Positions 11,549 through 24,896 are shown, counted from the stretch's first letter. The stretch is DNA of 64,000 nucleotides from Armillaria gallica (GCA_037576215.1 JBANDB010000005.1:2294001-2358000); one strand, 5' to 3'. The notes: a model not told the origin generated them from the letters alone. Numbers and translations are program-made.

Positions 11549-13528
11549 AGTTCATTCTTAGATACAAGGTTTAGCGTTATGCACATTCTGGAAATGCGTC
11601 TTATTCTCGACATGACTCAAGGCACTGGTGTGATGCAAAGTGAAAAGGTTTGAAGGTTCGACGTACGCATATGCACAATAGTCCGAAACAGATGCTTGCC
11701 TTGGTGGTGATCCCGAACCCAGGGTCTATCATTGTGCGCGAGAAGATAACGACCGCTGTGGCACGGCACATGAGGCGGAACTTGTTGGTGTATGTGCCGA
11801 TTCCCTCTTCGAAGTAGAACCAGCCGGGAGTAGTGATCAACAAGTAGGGACAGCTCAAGCACACGACCATACGCGACGTACCTGTCGTCGTGGGCCTCGT
11901 ATACGCTGTGGTCCACGAGAGGTTCCTGGGAGGTGCGTGAAAAGAGAACCTTTCCCGTCTTCCGGCGGTGAAGATCCCTGTACGTATCCCCCGGCCGCCC
12001 TGGATAAGTGTGAAAAGTTGGTCTTCGTATTTCGGCCCTTTGTGGTGTGAGATTTGAGGTTCTGGACTGCATCGTGAATACAGAACGTGCTGGATGCCGT
12101 GGCCAACTAGTCAGAAATAGATGCCTTCCGGCAGTGGGATGTACATATTGTCTTCGCCCGTGGGGATCACATCTTAGCTGGCTTGCTCATCGGTGACTTT
12201 AAGTGATCGCTCACTGTCTGTAGGGGTAAGGATGTGGACAAGTGATGGTAGTTGGCCATGCGAGAATCTGGGAAGTCTGAGCAACTTTACATTCTCACTC
12301 AGAGCGCTGTGGGTATGTCCATCGAATTGAGATGACTCTAGGAATCAAGTCTCTCTCCCGTATTTCGAATCCGCAATCGATAGTGACGCAACCTTACCAA
12401 AACGATGTATCATCTCACGAGACAGTACACATTCGCATTCCTCAGCTGATCATCTAACAGATTGAGATAATATAAGTGCTACTTGTATGCTGATGCCAAT
12501 ATTTCGATGTCCTGTGAGACGCCATTTGTAAGGCTTCCATGTCTTCCATTGTGATTGTCAAGGATTTGTGAATGTGACGATGGTAGAGGGAAACAACAGT
12601 GTGCGTCAGCCTGAGGGCACATGAGATAGAGCTTCTATGGGCAGTGTTTGAGTTGAGACGTCGAGGTTCGGGTGAAGAGAATACCAAGTTCTGTAAGATC
12701 AGGTGCGTTTTCTTTCTAGGCTTTTCTGGGATATTCCGCTTGGGCCCTGCGATGGACAGAGCGAGTCACAGCATGCGTCAACTTTCAGGCAAGAAGCGCT
12801 ATAGAGTAGAACGTGGAAGACGGAAAGCCGTATTCATATTGGAGAAGGGGATCCGGTTTTGTTTCACCAATGGTGACAGACGAAATGAAGAAAACTGTGT
12901 GAACTCGAAGAGCGACACTGCAAAGCCCAGCCCGCCCGGCCCCGCGAAGGTCATAGGCACGGTGGCTGTGGCAGGTCAGTGCGCAATTTTTGAAAACGGC
13001 AAACTCCGAGATCGAAATCCTCGCCGCTCGGATGCACTGCTTCCTGTACGTAGCGTCTGCCTAGTCTTAGTCTACGAAAGAGTATAAGGCGGATCTTTCC
13101 ATTCTCATAAAATGGGATTGCTTCACTTGGACAAGCCTCTGCCGAAAGGCTTCACCCTAAATTTACCGACTGCTGTCAAATTGCTGTACACTGGAGCGTG
13201 CATGCCTGTAATCTCTTTTATCGACGGAACATGTGGTAGCTCCGACGTCCCGACGCATGGCGGTAATGACGTTGAATACATTAGGTATCAACTCTTCTAT
13301 TCTGCAAACCAATGAATCACTTGGTCGCACTTCTACTCAGAAATAGGCACGGATATCAGCGGCCATTCTTTGTGTCAGCATTTTCGCATCTGACTTGAAG
13401 AACCCATCCTTTTGTACGGCGTTCTTATCAGAAGTACGTCACATGTCCAAGGACCAGAGTGAGTCTGCTGGTATTGAGCTGGAGCTTTCGTTGATGGGAT
13501 GGGCCGCACCCCCACCCATCACAATAAT
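11549..13528. other. Spacer between P450 copies 1 and 2
   Basis: There is no confident gene. On the minus strand, about 11600-12106, three overlapping open frames hold protein-like stretches (for example GKVLFSRTSQEPLVDHSVYE and GWFYFEEGIGTYTNKFRLMC), but I could not join them with normal splice sites. A 162-codon plus-strand frame at 12599-13087 has no recognisable domain. Either could be a decayed gene. Confidence 0.3.
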
Positions 13529-15686
13529 ATGATGATCGACCCCCGGACGATACTTGCGGTCGTCGTTCTGCTACTTTTCTTATCATTCAAATTTCGCAAG
13601 TGCAAGCCCATTCGACAGCTTCAAGGCCCTCCCTGTCCATCTTTTTTGCTAGGTCTGTTTCACTGATACAGACATGATAATACGTTCTACATCATTTTCT
13701 AGGGCATGAATTGGAGCTACGAGCTCAACCTACCGTCGGCGGACTAGAGACAGCCTGGCAGAAAGCTTATGGGAACACATTTCGTATTGGCGGATGTTTC
13801 GCTGTAAGGCGACTTGTTTCCATAGATTGTGCTATGCTAACTGCAGTCTGCAGCAAGATATTCTTATGACTTCCGACCCTAAAGCAATACAGCACGTTCT
13901 CCGAACCTCTGGATACCGATATCCAAGAACGAAGGATGTTGTACACATGTGGGACATGTTGGTAGGAAGAGGCCTTGTCACTGTCGCAGGTTCAGTCCAC
14001 CAACGTCAACGGAAAATCCTCAGTCCGGCATTTTCGTCGAGTCAGTTGAAGGTGTATATGAACGCGTTCCACGCAACCGGGGTCAAGGTTAGTCCGCCAA
14101 TCACGCCTCAAATCATACTAACGTAGTTTATGATTATCAGCTCTGTGGGAAATTACACGAGGTTGTCACCCAAGGTCCGAAGGAAATGGACCTGTTGGAA
14201 TGGACTAGTCATGCTGCTTTGGATATTGTTGGTCTAAGTCGGTTCCTTCTATTTGCATGTTAGACGACATGATTCACTCAGGCTTTCCAGCATCCTTCAA
14301 ATGTCAGTTCGGCGCTTTGGATGGCGGGTCATCCGAAATGGCAAGCGTGTCCAAGCTTCTATTGTATGTCCTTATTATACCACCGCTGCTCGTGTTCCAT
14401 TCCTGATTCCTGATATTAGCACCACACTCTCAAAAATACCGCTAGGCCCCCTTACCATCCTCGTTCCTACTCTCTGGAGGTTTCTCCCAGAAGGAATACT
14501 GACAATCCTCGATAAAGTATCGAATAAGGAGAGTAAGGTCCTTCGGAAATTCAGGAGTGTAGCCAAAGCGGCTGCACGTCAGACGATCAGCAACGTCGTT
14601 CGCGATAATTCGAGGGATATCGTGACTCTTCTAGGTTTGTTTAGCCTCATTGTTTTTATCTATCCTACAACGTCTGCCATTAGCTGAAGCTTCCGATGAA
14701 AATCTCATGGACGAGGATGAAATACTGTCCCAGTTGGCGTATTGTTGGACCTATAATGTCTCCAAATGGTATGCTCACTGTTCTTTAGGACATTCACCCT
14801 CGGAGGAGAGGACACCACAGCTGCTGCAATAGCCTGGACGCTCTACGAGCTAAGTAGACGACCTGATTATCAAGCTCACGTAAGAGAGGAAATTCGTCGA
14901 GGGTCCGCCGACTACGATACGACACCACTACTCAATGCCGCCATCAATGTACTGTCTCTTACCCTCAGCTTCAGCTTGATATTTATACTTTGATAGGAAA
15001 CGCTCCGTCTACATCCCATTGTCTATACATTCTTGCGATATGCAGCGGAGGATGACACCATCCCCTTCAGCGAACCAGTCCGGACTCGGACTGGAGAGAT
15101 GTGGAATGAGGTTCCCGTACAGAAGGGACAAATGGTGATGATATCAGCTTATACATACAATCGGTACGTGGCTGCCGCTGTTCTTCCCGAGCCCATACTC
15201 ATTTGCGCAGACTTCCAAGTATATGGGGTGATAATGCGGATGACTGGGTGCCAGAGCGGTTTGTCGGCATGGAAGGAAAAACCAGAATATCGGTTGGTCT
15301 CCACGCAAATTTGTAAGTTGATCTGCGTACAAATCTCGATCTTTGTACTGATACACCCTAGGCTAAATTTTGGTGAGTTCTGTTCCTCTCATCTGCCTCG
15401 CATCTTAAGTCAATTCAGGTGACGGTGTCCGTGGCTGTATCGGGTGAGGCTCTGCATTCTCTTCATTTTAACTCTGAGTCGTATACCCTTTTAAAGCTGG
15501 AAATACGGGCTGCTCGAAATACAGGCAATCCTGGTGGAGCTCCTCAAATCGTTCGAGTTTCTCGATTCAGGCAAAGAGCTGCTCAATGGCATGGCACTTA
15601 TCAGCCTGATACCAATTGTTAATGGAAGGGAACAGGAGGGGGTTCAAGTTCCCGTACTCGTCCAGGCGTTGAGCTCCGACTCCTAG
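13529..15686 (+). CDS. Cytochrome P450 monooxygenase, copy 2 of the cluster
   Basis: Thirteen exons with the same junctions as copy 1 give 517 residues, and the model closes (first exon 13529-13652, last 15497-15686). A second ATG at 13532 is equally possible. Motifs are a membrane anchor, LQGPPCPS, I-helix GGEDTT, ETLRLHP, WVPERF, and heme loop FGDGVRGCIG. The 11-nt microexon is 15362-15372. Exon 2, introns 1 and 2 and the start of exon 3 are almost the same as in copy 1, while other introns differ. Same microsomal oxidase role as copy 1; substrate unknown. Confidence 0.92.
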
Positions 15687-16537
15687 TGTGGTAACTAAGT
15701 TTTCTCTCTCTTTCGACAACGAGCCTAGTCATGTCCGTTTTGTAATATTAAGGCGCGTATGTATAGCCTCTATGCGAGTTGCCCAAGCGATAAATAGGTG
15801 TTGAACTTGGCTGGGGTCATTTGTCAAGGTTCAAGCACAGGAAGAGATGCTGCCGGCCCGCCGGATCTCTCAGCCCGTCCAAGTTCTCCAGTGGGAGGGA
15901 AACTTGCAATTGGCTTGGCAAAGTCCGAGTATGTACATGCTCATGTGTTTCATTTTCGTTTATCTCGAAAGCGCTTCGAGGAACCTTCATATGTTCAACT
16001 TATCTCTACGTCACCTCCCACTCCCTGAAAATGCTGAACAGACAACGATGATGACTCGAGCGAAGGTAAATTCATTACTTGCTCAGTAGGTTGCGCCCTT
16101 CCCTAGTTCTCTACAGCGCAATGAATTGTTCTGACGTATTAGCTCACCACCAACTCATCGATGGTGACTCCTCCGCCAGCTATTACTTTATGCCAGGATA
16201 TCTGGTCAGCTGTTTTGGATGCAACGGCCTAGTACAGCCATTTGTTTTATTGCCTTTTTACTAACCATTAATTTGTTGTCGAACTTGGGCTTATCGGTCA
16301 GATATCTTGAACCTTTTACTAATAAAGCCGCGATCTGAAGATTAATCCCTCGCGAAACGCGGCCTTACAGACCAAAATGGGAAGATCGAAAGTAAGTTTT
16401 TACGTGTTCAATTCCATGCCTGAGTGACGGCCTGAATTAGGTACTTTTGTGTCCTGATTTAAAGTGTGGCATATCCACGAGACCCCCCCTCCCAACCTCC
16501 CCCTCACAGCAGCAAAGGACTGCTACGGACGTGAAAG
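15687..16537. other. Spacer between P450 copies 2 and 3
   Basis: There is no supported gene, only short overlapping frames around 15800-16260. A C-rich run lies just before the copy 3 start. Confidence 0.4.
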
Positions 16538-18763
16538 ATGGAGGCTCTAACCGTTCTTGCTGTCGCCGTTGCCGTTGCCGTTGTTGTTAACATTCTCTTT
16601 GGGTTCAAAACTCGCACGTCTAAAGCTAGCATAAGACACCTTCACGGCCCTCCGTGTCCCTCTCTTTTATTAGGTTTGTCCGACAGAATGGCATTCATTA
16701 GCACAGGCCTCAAGTAACCCATACTGACTGCACATGTGTCAGGCCATGAATTGGAGCTGCGCGCGCAACCTACTGTTGGCGGTCTAGAGACAACCTGGCA
16801 GAAGAGGTACGGGAATACATTTCGCATCGGGGGATGCTTCGCTGTGAAATTTTATTTCTTCTGACTTGGTATTCGTGCTAATCACACTTGATGTAGCAAC
16901 ACATCCTGATGACTTCGGACCCCAAAGCTATACAACACATCCTTCGTAGCTCTGGATATCGATACCCCAAAACGAGGGACGTGGCGCACCTATGGGAGAT
17001 GATGGTGGGAAAAGGACTTCTTGCCACTGCAGACTCGACCCACCAACGGCAACGGAAGATCCTCAATCCGGCGTTTTCGTCGGGTCAGTTGAGAGAGTAT
17101 TTGAGCGTGTTTCGAGCTACCGGGGTCAAAGTCAGTACCCTCTCACACGCTTCCTGCACGATGAAATATCCCGTTACTGATATGATTCATTTGATAGATC
17201 AGTGGAAAGTTTCGTGAACTTGTCAGTCAGGGTCCGAAGGAAATAAATATATTGCAATGGACCAATCGGGCCGCGCTAGATATTGTTGGGCTAAGTAAGC
17301 ATTTCAGAAATACACGGTGATGTTGATCACTCATAACTTTTAGCATCTTTCAGATGCGACTTTGGCGCTCTCGACGGAAAATCGTCTGAGATGGCTGATA
17401 TATCCAAATCTACTTTGTATCCTTCCGTCCTCTTCTACTCTACGAGATCTGTTTCTTATTCTTAATCTCAGTACTGCCCTCTCAAAAATCGTTCCAACAC
17501 CACTTGTTATTCTTGTTCCTACTCTTTGGAGGTTTCTCCCGAAAGTGTTATTGTCCATCCTCGATAAAGCTCCGAGTAAACAGATCAAAATTCTACGCCA
17601 GTTCAGACGCATAGCGAATAGGACGGCGCACCAGGTGCTGACGAATATCCCTCGGGACACTTCTAGAGACATAGTTAATCTCCTGGGTGCGTGCTCCACC
17701 TCGAGTCCATTCTGCCTATGCTTACTCACGGGCATCCAGCGACTGCGTCCGACGAAAGGCTACTGGATGAAGATGAGGTTCTGTCGCAGCTGGCGTACCA
17801 ATGAGTCTTCTAATATCTCGAGCGATATTACTCACAGTTTTTTTAATTTAGGAATTTCACTCTAGCCGGAGAGGACACCACTGCTGCTACAATGGCTTGG
17901 ACGCTCTATGAACTGAGCCGTCGACCTGATTACCAAGCTCGTGTAAGAGAGGAAATCCGGTCTCAGCCTGCCGATTATGATTCTACGCCACTACTGAATG
18001 CAGCCATCAATGTACTCATTTTCCCTCTCTCTGCACTTAGGACTGATAAAACCGACAGGAATCCCTCCGTTTGCATCCTATCGTGCATTCGATGTCGCGA
18101 TATACAGTAGACGACGACATGATTCCATTGAACGAGACAATCCGTACTCGAAGAGGCGAAACGTGGAACGAGATCCCCGTGAAAAAAGGGCAAATGGTAA
18201 TGGTTTCTGTTTATACATACAACCGGTACGTAGGGTTTCTAACCCTCAAAACAACCTAAAATGTCTAAGTGTGCCTGTAGACTTCCCACCATATGGGGCG
18301 ATAATCCGGACGAATGGCAACCCGAGCGATTCCTCAAGGCGGAAGAGAAAGATAAGATTTCGGTTGGTCTCCACGCAAATCTGTGAATTAACCTGAATCC
18401 CGAGTCATGATATGTACTGACAAGAGTTATTTTTAGGCTGAATTTTAGTAGGGTTTTTCTTTCTCTTATCAAAGTGCTTGCGCCTCATCGGTTTCAAATG
18501 ATAGGCGACGGTGTCTATGGCTGTATCGGGTACGTTTCTGGCTTCTCTATTGGTACTTAGATTTGGCCAACTTTTGCAGGTGGAAATACGGCTTGCTGCA
18601 AGTCCAAGCCATCTTGGTTGAACTCCTCAAATCATTTGAATTTCTCGACTCTGGAGCTCAGCTTTTCAATGGCATAGCAGGCATAAGTTTGATGCCTATC
18701 GTTAGGGGAAGGGAACAGGAAGGGGTCCAAGTTCCTGTGATCGTACGGGCATTGAGTCTCTAG
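16538..18763 (+). CDS. Cytochrome P450 monooxygenase, copy 3 of the cluster
   Basis: Thirteen exons give 519 residues and the model closes (first exon 16538-16673, last 18580-18763). The N-terminal anchor includes an Ala-Val repeat (AVAVAVAVVV). Motifs are LHGPPCPS, I-helix AGEDTT, ESLRLHP, WQPERF, and heme loop FSDGVYGCIG. The 11-nt microexon is 18437-18447. The 3' end faces the inverted copy 4 (tail to tail, about 150 bases apart), so the two may share a termination region. Substrate unknown. Confidence 0.92.
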
Positions 18764-18911
18764 CATAATAACCAACGTTAATGTTATACTCCTTAAGTTA
18801 TCGAGCTAGATAGTGAGTACAATAGTCCGTGTCTAGTTCCCATCAATGTCAGGTTATACTTTTTTGTTAGAAGACCCGCGCGGCGCTCCATACTCCAAGA
18901 GAGCGCCAGCA

Positions 18912-21174
18912 CTAGCATTTCAACGCTTTGACAGTCACGGGCACCTGCATCCCCTCCCGTTCCCTTCCTTTGACGATGGGTATCAAACCCACAAATGCAC
19001 TCCCGTTACGGATCTCCACCTTTGAATCAAGGAACTCGAACGATTTGAGAAGTTCGGCTAGGATGACCTGCAATTGGATTAATCTACGGTTGTCAACGGG
19101 TCAGTATCGAAACAAAGTACCGAAGTGCCGATCTGAACATACCCGTACTTCCATCTGTCCATAGAATTGTAATCCGAGAGAAGGAGAGAAGAGACAAATG
19201 AACGCACCCGATACATCCGTGTACGCCGTCACCTGAGTTAGTAATTAGGTCGGGCAGAATTATGAAGCCTATTCTAATGACAGTGACTCACTGAAGTTCA
19301 GCCTGTTGAAGATTCTTTCAGTACGAGATACAATCAAAACTTTGAGAATGAAACAGGCTTACAAATTGGCATGTAGGCCGACCGAAACACCATTTCTTTC
19401 CTGGAGGAAACGCTCTGGATTCCAATCATCGGGATCTTTTCCCCAAACACCTGGAAGTCTACAGACAAAACTGAATGAACCTCTGTGGTCGAAGGGTACC
19501 TCACCTACCGATTATAAATATATGCCGAAATCATTACCATTTGTCCCTTCTCCACTGGGATCTCATTCCACGTCTCCCCCACTCGTGTAGTGATCGGTTC
19601 ACTCAATGGGATGACGTCGTCTTCAGCTGCATATCGCGAAAAGGTGAACATGAGAGGATGTAGGCGCAGCGTTTCCTTATAGGCTCATGTAAGGATGTGA
19701 TTTCGAAGAAAAGGCAAGGAAGAGACAATACATTTATGGCGGCGTTAAGCAGAGGCATAGTCTCATAATCAGTTAGACGGTTTATTTCCTCTCTAACACG
19801 AGCTTGATACTCAGGACACCGACCGAGCTCGTAGAGCGTCCAAGAGATCGCAGATGCTACAGTGTCCTCGGCGGCTAGAGTGAAGGTCCTGAAAGCAGTA
19901 GACAACACACAATCCGTTAGAAAACGTGAAACCTAGGATAATCGGTTATTACCCCAGCTGGGAAAGGATCTCATCCTCGTCCAATAAACCTTTGTCTGAT
20001 GCTATCGCTGAATACATAGTAGTCAGCAGAATCCCAAACGCAGAGAAAGATATATGCACCCAGGAGATTCACAAGGTCCTTCGAACCGTCGCGGAGGGCG
20101 TTCTTGATCGTATTGCGTGCAGTCTTTGTTGCTATCGCGTTGAACTGCTGAAAGATCTTGCTTTCCGGAGTAGTTATCCTGTCAAGGATGGATAACATTG
20201 ATTTCGGGAGAAATCTCCAGAGGGCCGGAGCCAAGACTACAAGGGGAGTTGGTGATACGCTGGAGAGGGCAGTACTGATGCATCTATGTCAGAACAGAGT
20301 ACATAGTGGAAATGGAAGAAATTTCGATCTGGCTTACAAGGAACGTCGAATCAAGTCTGCCATTTCGGACGAGCTGCCGTCGAGGGCGCCAAAATTACAT
20401 CCCAAGGAGGCTGAAACCGTAATGATGAGAAGAGGCGTCCCTACCCACTGAGTCGAGAGTTATACCTAGGCCAATATTATCCAAAGCCGCACGGCTGGCC
20501 CATTTTAACATGTCGATTTCCATCGGTTCTTTATCGACGAGTTCACGGATCTTCCCACAGAGCTGGTTCCAAAGTACATTGTCAGTAAATCATTGCAAGT
20601 GGTAACAGCAAACCTTGACGCCAGTCTTTTTGAATACGATTGCGTACTTCTTCAACTGACTAGACGAAAAAGCCGGTCCGAGGATCCTTCGCTGGTGCTG
20701 GTGCGCAGAGCCAGCAGCAGCTACGACACTTCTTCCTACCGCTAGCTCCCACACGTGCACAATGTCCTTCGTTTTGGGGTACCGATACCCAGAATTACGG
20801 AGGATGTGTTGAATAGCTTTGGGGTCTGCGGTCATCAAGATGTCTTGCTAGAGTACCGAGGTCAGGGATAAACACAAAATTCAATCAAGAGAGCATTTAC
20901 AGCGAAGCATCCCCCGACACGAAATGTGTTACCGTATGCTTTCTGCCAAGTCGCTTCTAGGGTACCAGCGGTCGGTTGGGCACGTAGTTCGAACTCGTGG
21001 CCTGGGTGGACATTTAATGTATTGGCAAAAAATCACAAAGAAACAAAGCTTACCTAGTAATATCGAGGATCGCAGTGGGCCACGAAGGTGCCGGATGGTT
21101 TTCATTACCACGAAGTACCGGTAGTAGACTAGAAATAAGAGAAGGAGTATGAACGCAGCGGCAATGGTATACAT
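18912..21174 (-). CDS. Cytochrome P450 monooxygenase, copy 4 (inverted)
   Basis: Fourteen exons on the minus strand give 511 residues, and the model closes (first exon 21174-21054, last 19083-18912). The start MYTIAAAFILLLLFLVYYR gives the anchor; an in-frame ATG further upstream (21237) would add a tail unlike the paralogues. Motifs are ETLRLHP, WNPERF and heme loop FSDGVHGCIG. The I-helix reads AAEDTV instead of A/G-G-EDTT, so two positions usually linked to oxygen activation are changed. It has one extra intron (19142-19084) inside the last exon. The hinge is LRGPLRSS rather than the proline-rich GPPCPS of the others. Its divergence suggests a different substrate or weaker activity, which is inference. 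Confidence 0.9.
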
Positions 21175-22786
21175 TGTCAGAGTAGCAGGGAGTTCGGATG
21201 ATGCAAGGATTGGCGTCTGCTGTAGAGAAGGAGACATTTATTCTCCTTGGCACTCCTGGAAAGGAAACGTGAACATTGTTTTGGCGCATAACCTCACTGC
21301 AACCTGTGCGAAGCCACGACACATCAATTTTAGAGATCTTTTCCTGGCTTGTTCCTGGCACGCAATCAGGAGTGGTGTCTCGAGCCAAAGCTTAACATGA
21401 GGGGGTTTGGCTGCGTTAGGACTGGCATCCGAAGCCACCTCATTTCTTGGTTTTCCTGCTATGGACATGTAAGCACAGGCCATTGAATACCACCTCTAAC
21501 CGCTCGTACTGCCTCTCGAAAAAAAGTCTATACAAACTTTTCGTTGGGCAGTTCGTTACATCAGTATCATGATGCTGATGACATTTGGAAAAAAAAAGAA
21601 GGCGGACTCGAAAGTTGGCCGTAGAGCAGGGTGGCGTCTCACCAGCACCTACGATATGAATATTTCGATGTACTCCGTCAACTAGTTCCGTGCCGTATAA
21701 AGATGATAATCAAGAATTTGACGCTCTTTTCTTTTTGGAAAAGTGCTGTAAAGATCAAAACGCAGACAGGGAGCGGATCTGGGACCATCCAACGCGTTCG
21801 AGGGGGATAAAAAGTCCTCTCAGGCTCCTCACGGATTGCATGAGGCATACGTATTTCCCATATGGCTCAGGCATGTAGCACTATGGTTCTTTTCGTTAAC
21901 ATTCCTTTGACCAGAATATGTATCAGATGGAAAAACCAAAATGACGGACCTTAACTGAACCTGCCCGCGAAGCCCGGCTATGGCAATTTCCGAATCAGCA
22001 GCAGAATGCGTTCCGCCGTGAACAATATGGAATATGGGGACAGGTGTTGGCGCCCTTTTGTTATGACATTGAAAGCTTGTCGTTTCCGCAGCGATGTGCG
22101 ACTCGTCAAGATCGTGATAACACTATATCATCACCCGAATCTCTCCTAAAAAGGAATCAAGCGGATTGAAGATGAAGAAGATGCAAGAAAAGAAGACATC
22201 CTTTGGTCCGAAGACATATCAGATGCTGCAGCTTGGAAAAAAATCAAGATGACAGACCTTCGCTGAAACGAAACCCGGTGCCGGCGATTTCCGATTTCCG
22301 AATGAACAGCGGAATAATGTGAAGCACTGTGCCTGTTGTGCACTCTTCCACCACACGAATTTCACGCATACTCATAAGAGAATTGGAGATACCAACAAAG
22401 AACTTTGGCGCTAAGTGAGGCGCCGCGGGAAGCTGACCTGCGTGAGTTTGGCCTTCCCAATTGGGCGGACAACGGGCATGAAGTGAAAAACTGCAGCAAG
22501 CAAAACGTTAGCCACGATTCAAGCTTTCAAGGGTGGAAAATGTTTTGTTTTCTCTCGGAACCAATTGTCGCGGCATTCCTGCCTCATGTCTTCCAGCATG
22601 TTCCATGTGAGGCCCGGCGTCACGCAAATTCTCCCTAAAGTCAAGCATTCCTTTCTTTCAATGTCTACAAGTACAACGATGTAATAGAGGCAAGCGTAAA
22701 GCCTGAAATAAGCAAAGAGATGTAATGGGGGGGAACGAAAGTAGAAAACGAAGATATGTATGTATACGTTATTTAATGAACGGTCT
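21175..22786. other. Intergenic region with a diverged direct duplication
   Basis: There is no supported gene. Two related stretches, about 21913-22030 and 22205-22330, share pieces such as TATCAGATG, GGAAAAA, GACGGACCTT/GACAGACCTT and GATTTCCGAATSARCAGC, and look like an old direct duplication of unknown origin. A minus-strand frame of 81 codons at 21238-21483 has no recognisable feature. Confidence 0.35.
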
Positions 22787-24375
22787 TCAGACTATCCGAT
22801 CGACAGACGTCTGGTGGTGTATTGTAACTTGCACGCCGTTATTGTATGAAGGTGGTCGTGATTGTGGCACACCTGGCTGCCGCGTAAATGAAAACGGCTG
22901 TGGTGTCCGTATGGGGTGAGCGGGAATAGCCTGCATAGGGTAGCTGAACGGTCTTGGGGTCGGTTCCGTGCTATCTAACGATGACGGTGCGACGTGCATC
23001 GAATCGATATCTCCGTCATCTTCCTCCCTCGCATAGTAGGACAGCGCGCTCCGGAATGACTGCGATTCGACATCTTCGTCGAACATGCGAGGATCTTTAT
23101 GCAATGACGGTGAGCGTTCAGGCCCAAATTTCGTGGGCGTGATAGGCGTGAGACTGATAGCCGTTGCAGGGCTAGAGACGCTCTCATCGAACTTCTTACC
23201 CCCGATATCAATGGTGCCGATGGATGACAGATGGAGCGTGCGTGGAGCACGAACCCGGGAGAATCCCTCTCCGCTTTTGCCCACGTCACCCTTTCTCCTC
23301 AACACTCTGGTCCTCACCCACGCCCACACTTTCCTGTACTCCTTCTTGGCCTCCTCGCCAAACCCGAAGAACGCAAAGAACACCAACCCCGTCACGGGCA
23401 TCGTGAACCAGATCAAAATGACGCGATCCATGTACCCCTTAGGGAGGATGAGCGCAGGATAGCGGGGTACGTTCCCGAAATCAGCGTGGACGCTCGCCCA
23501 AGAGGTATATGGCATGAGCCCACCGGCGACGTTATTCGCGAGGTTAAGTGAGGTGAGAGTGACGCCCCAAATCATCTCAACAAGAGCCATTGCGATGAGA
23601 CGGAGGTAGCGTGAGGTAGTCAGGGAATTACTGGCGTTTTGGAGATGAGCGGCAAAAGTAAGGCGGCGGACGACAAAATGATGGAGGGCTCCAGCTAGAG
23701 AAGAGTACTTTAGTGAACAAGTTCGGAGGAGAGCGCGTTGGGCTTACCAGCATATCCAAACGTTATCAGTGAGAAGAGCAGAGGGGGGAAGTAGAACAGG
23801 AATACAGCCGGCAGAGAAATATACAGGGCGGCTTGACAGCCGATGTTTTCGATAATATCATATCGATGACCTTGGACGACATAGTCTAAATATAGTGTGA
23901 GCTGCTGGTTGCAAGCGTAGATCCATAAAGCTTACGAAGGGCCATGAAAATCAAAGGAAACAGGAAACACATAACAGACTCAAAGACCATTCTGCGTCGT
24001 TTGTCTGCTACGTCCATCCTTACTGCACGAGTGGACGAAACCATCTCGAGGTGCTTGCATATACATATCGTCGCTAAAGGCATCGCAAACGATGCGCCAA
24101 CCACCAGTTTCGTTGCTACGCCACACTGTTGTCAGCCATGGATGGCATTGAGGTAGTAAGTACATAAACTCACAGATATCACACCACACTGGCGCAGGAT
24201 TATCTACATTACCAGCCCACACAAGAGAGTTTATGCCGTATATCATGTTGACGATGAAGAGCCAACCCATCATGGCGAGTGTCGCGATGTTGCGCGCTCG
24301 CCAGTGCCATGGGGCAGGGATCACAACGAGGAAGGCAGTGAGAAAGGCGAACAGTGGTAGAACAGGGTACCTCAT
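22787..24375 (-). CDS. STE3-type mating pheromone receptor 1 (seven-TM GPCR)
   Basis: Four exons (24375-24174, 24115-23936, 23885-23748, 23694-22787) give 475 residues, and the model closes. It begins MRYPVLPLFAFLTAFLVV and carries the STE3 signatures PAPWHWRARN, NSLVWAGN, PAPVWCDI, HYVVQGHRYDI and LVFFAFFGFGEEAKKEYRK at the end of TM7. A Ser/Thr/Pro-rich cytosolic tail of roughly 190 residues follows, much longer than in the other two receptors. It lacks the intron the other two have before the KRR of the second intracellular segment. It is expected to bind farnesylated peptide pheromone from a compatible mate and signal through a G protein. A pheromone gene on the same strand lies about 0.5 kb upstream. 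Confidence 0.93.
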
Positions 24376-24390
24376 CACGCAGGCAAATTG

Positions 24391-24418
24391 GGAAGGAAGG
24401 AAGGAAGGAAGGAAGGAA
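24391..24418. repeat. (GGAA)n microsatellite
   Basis: About seven GGAA units sit just upstream of the receptor 1 start codon (reading TTCC on the coding strand). It lies in the probable 5' leader. If the ATG at 24414 or further upstream were used, the repeat would be translated, which the other receptors argue against. Confidence 0.8.
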
Positions 24419-24896
24419 TGCATCATTTTTTTCTTTAAGCGAGAGATAAAAGGGAGTACGAGGACAATGGCTGAAAGGGACTTCCGCATTGGGCAGACAA
24501 AGACGCGTTTGATGTCACGTCACGTGGGGTGACTTCTAGGGTTGCGCTAAGCCCCTATCCATATTTTTGTTTTCCCCCTTGAAGCCTTCTTCGCACTAAT
24601 GCAAATGAAAGGGAATAGATTTATCCTATTTGTCTACTGTGTACGTAGTGTGCATGATATCCTTGTTGTACAACTTGTAGGAGTAAAAATAAAGTTCAAA
24701 ACCACAGATCGTAGTGGAAGAGAAGACGAAGAACGCGACGGCGAAAGGCCGAATGGACCTGTTATGAATATACGCAAAGAGAGTGTGAGTACGAGTATGA
24801 ATGTGAATTTGTGCTGCTGTCAAAGCAGGTTTCTGGAGAGAACGGATGAGTTAAATGCGGCTATGAGTGATACTACTGGCATACCTTTGGCTTTGT

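Noticed and set aside
11617..12072. 151-codon minus-strand frame in the P450 spacer
   Set aside because: Several frames overlap and no splice model joins the protein-like parts; kept only as a weak hint in the spacer entry.
12599..13087. 162-codon plus-strand frame before P450 copy 2
   Set aside because: No domain, unusual composition, no supporting introns or neighbours.
22954..23551. Plus-strand frames of about 100-125 codons
   Set aside because: Antisense to the receptor 1 tail exon.
24376..24489. Longer N-terminus for receptor 1 including a translated TTCC repeat
   Set aside because: The other receptors start a few residues before TM1; the extension is low-complexity and most likely 5' leader.
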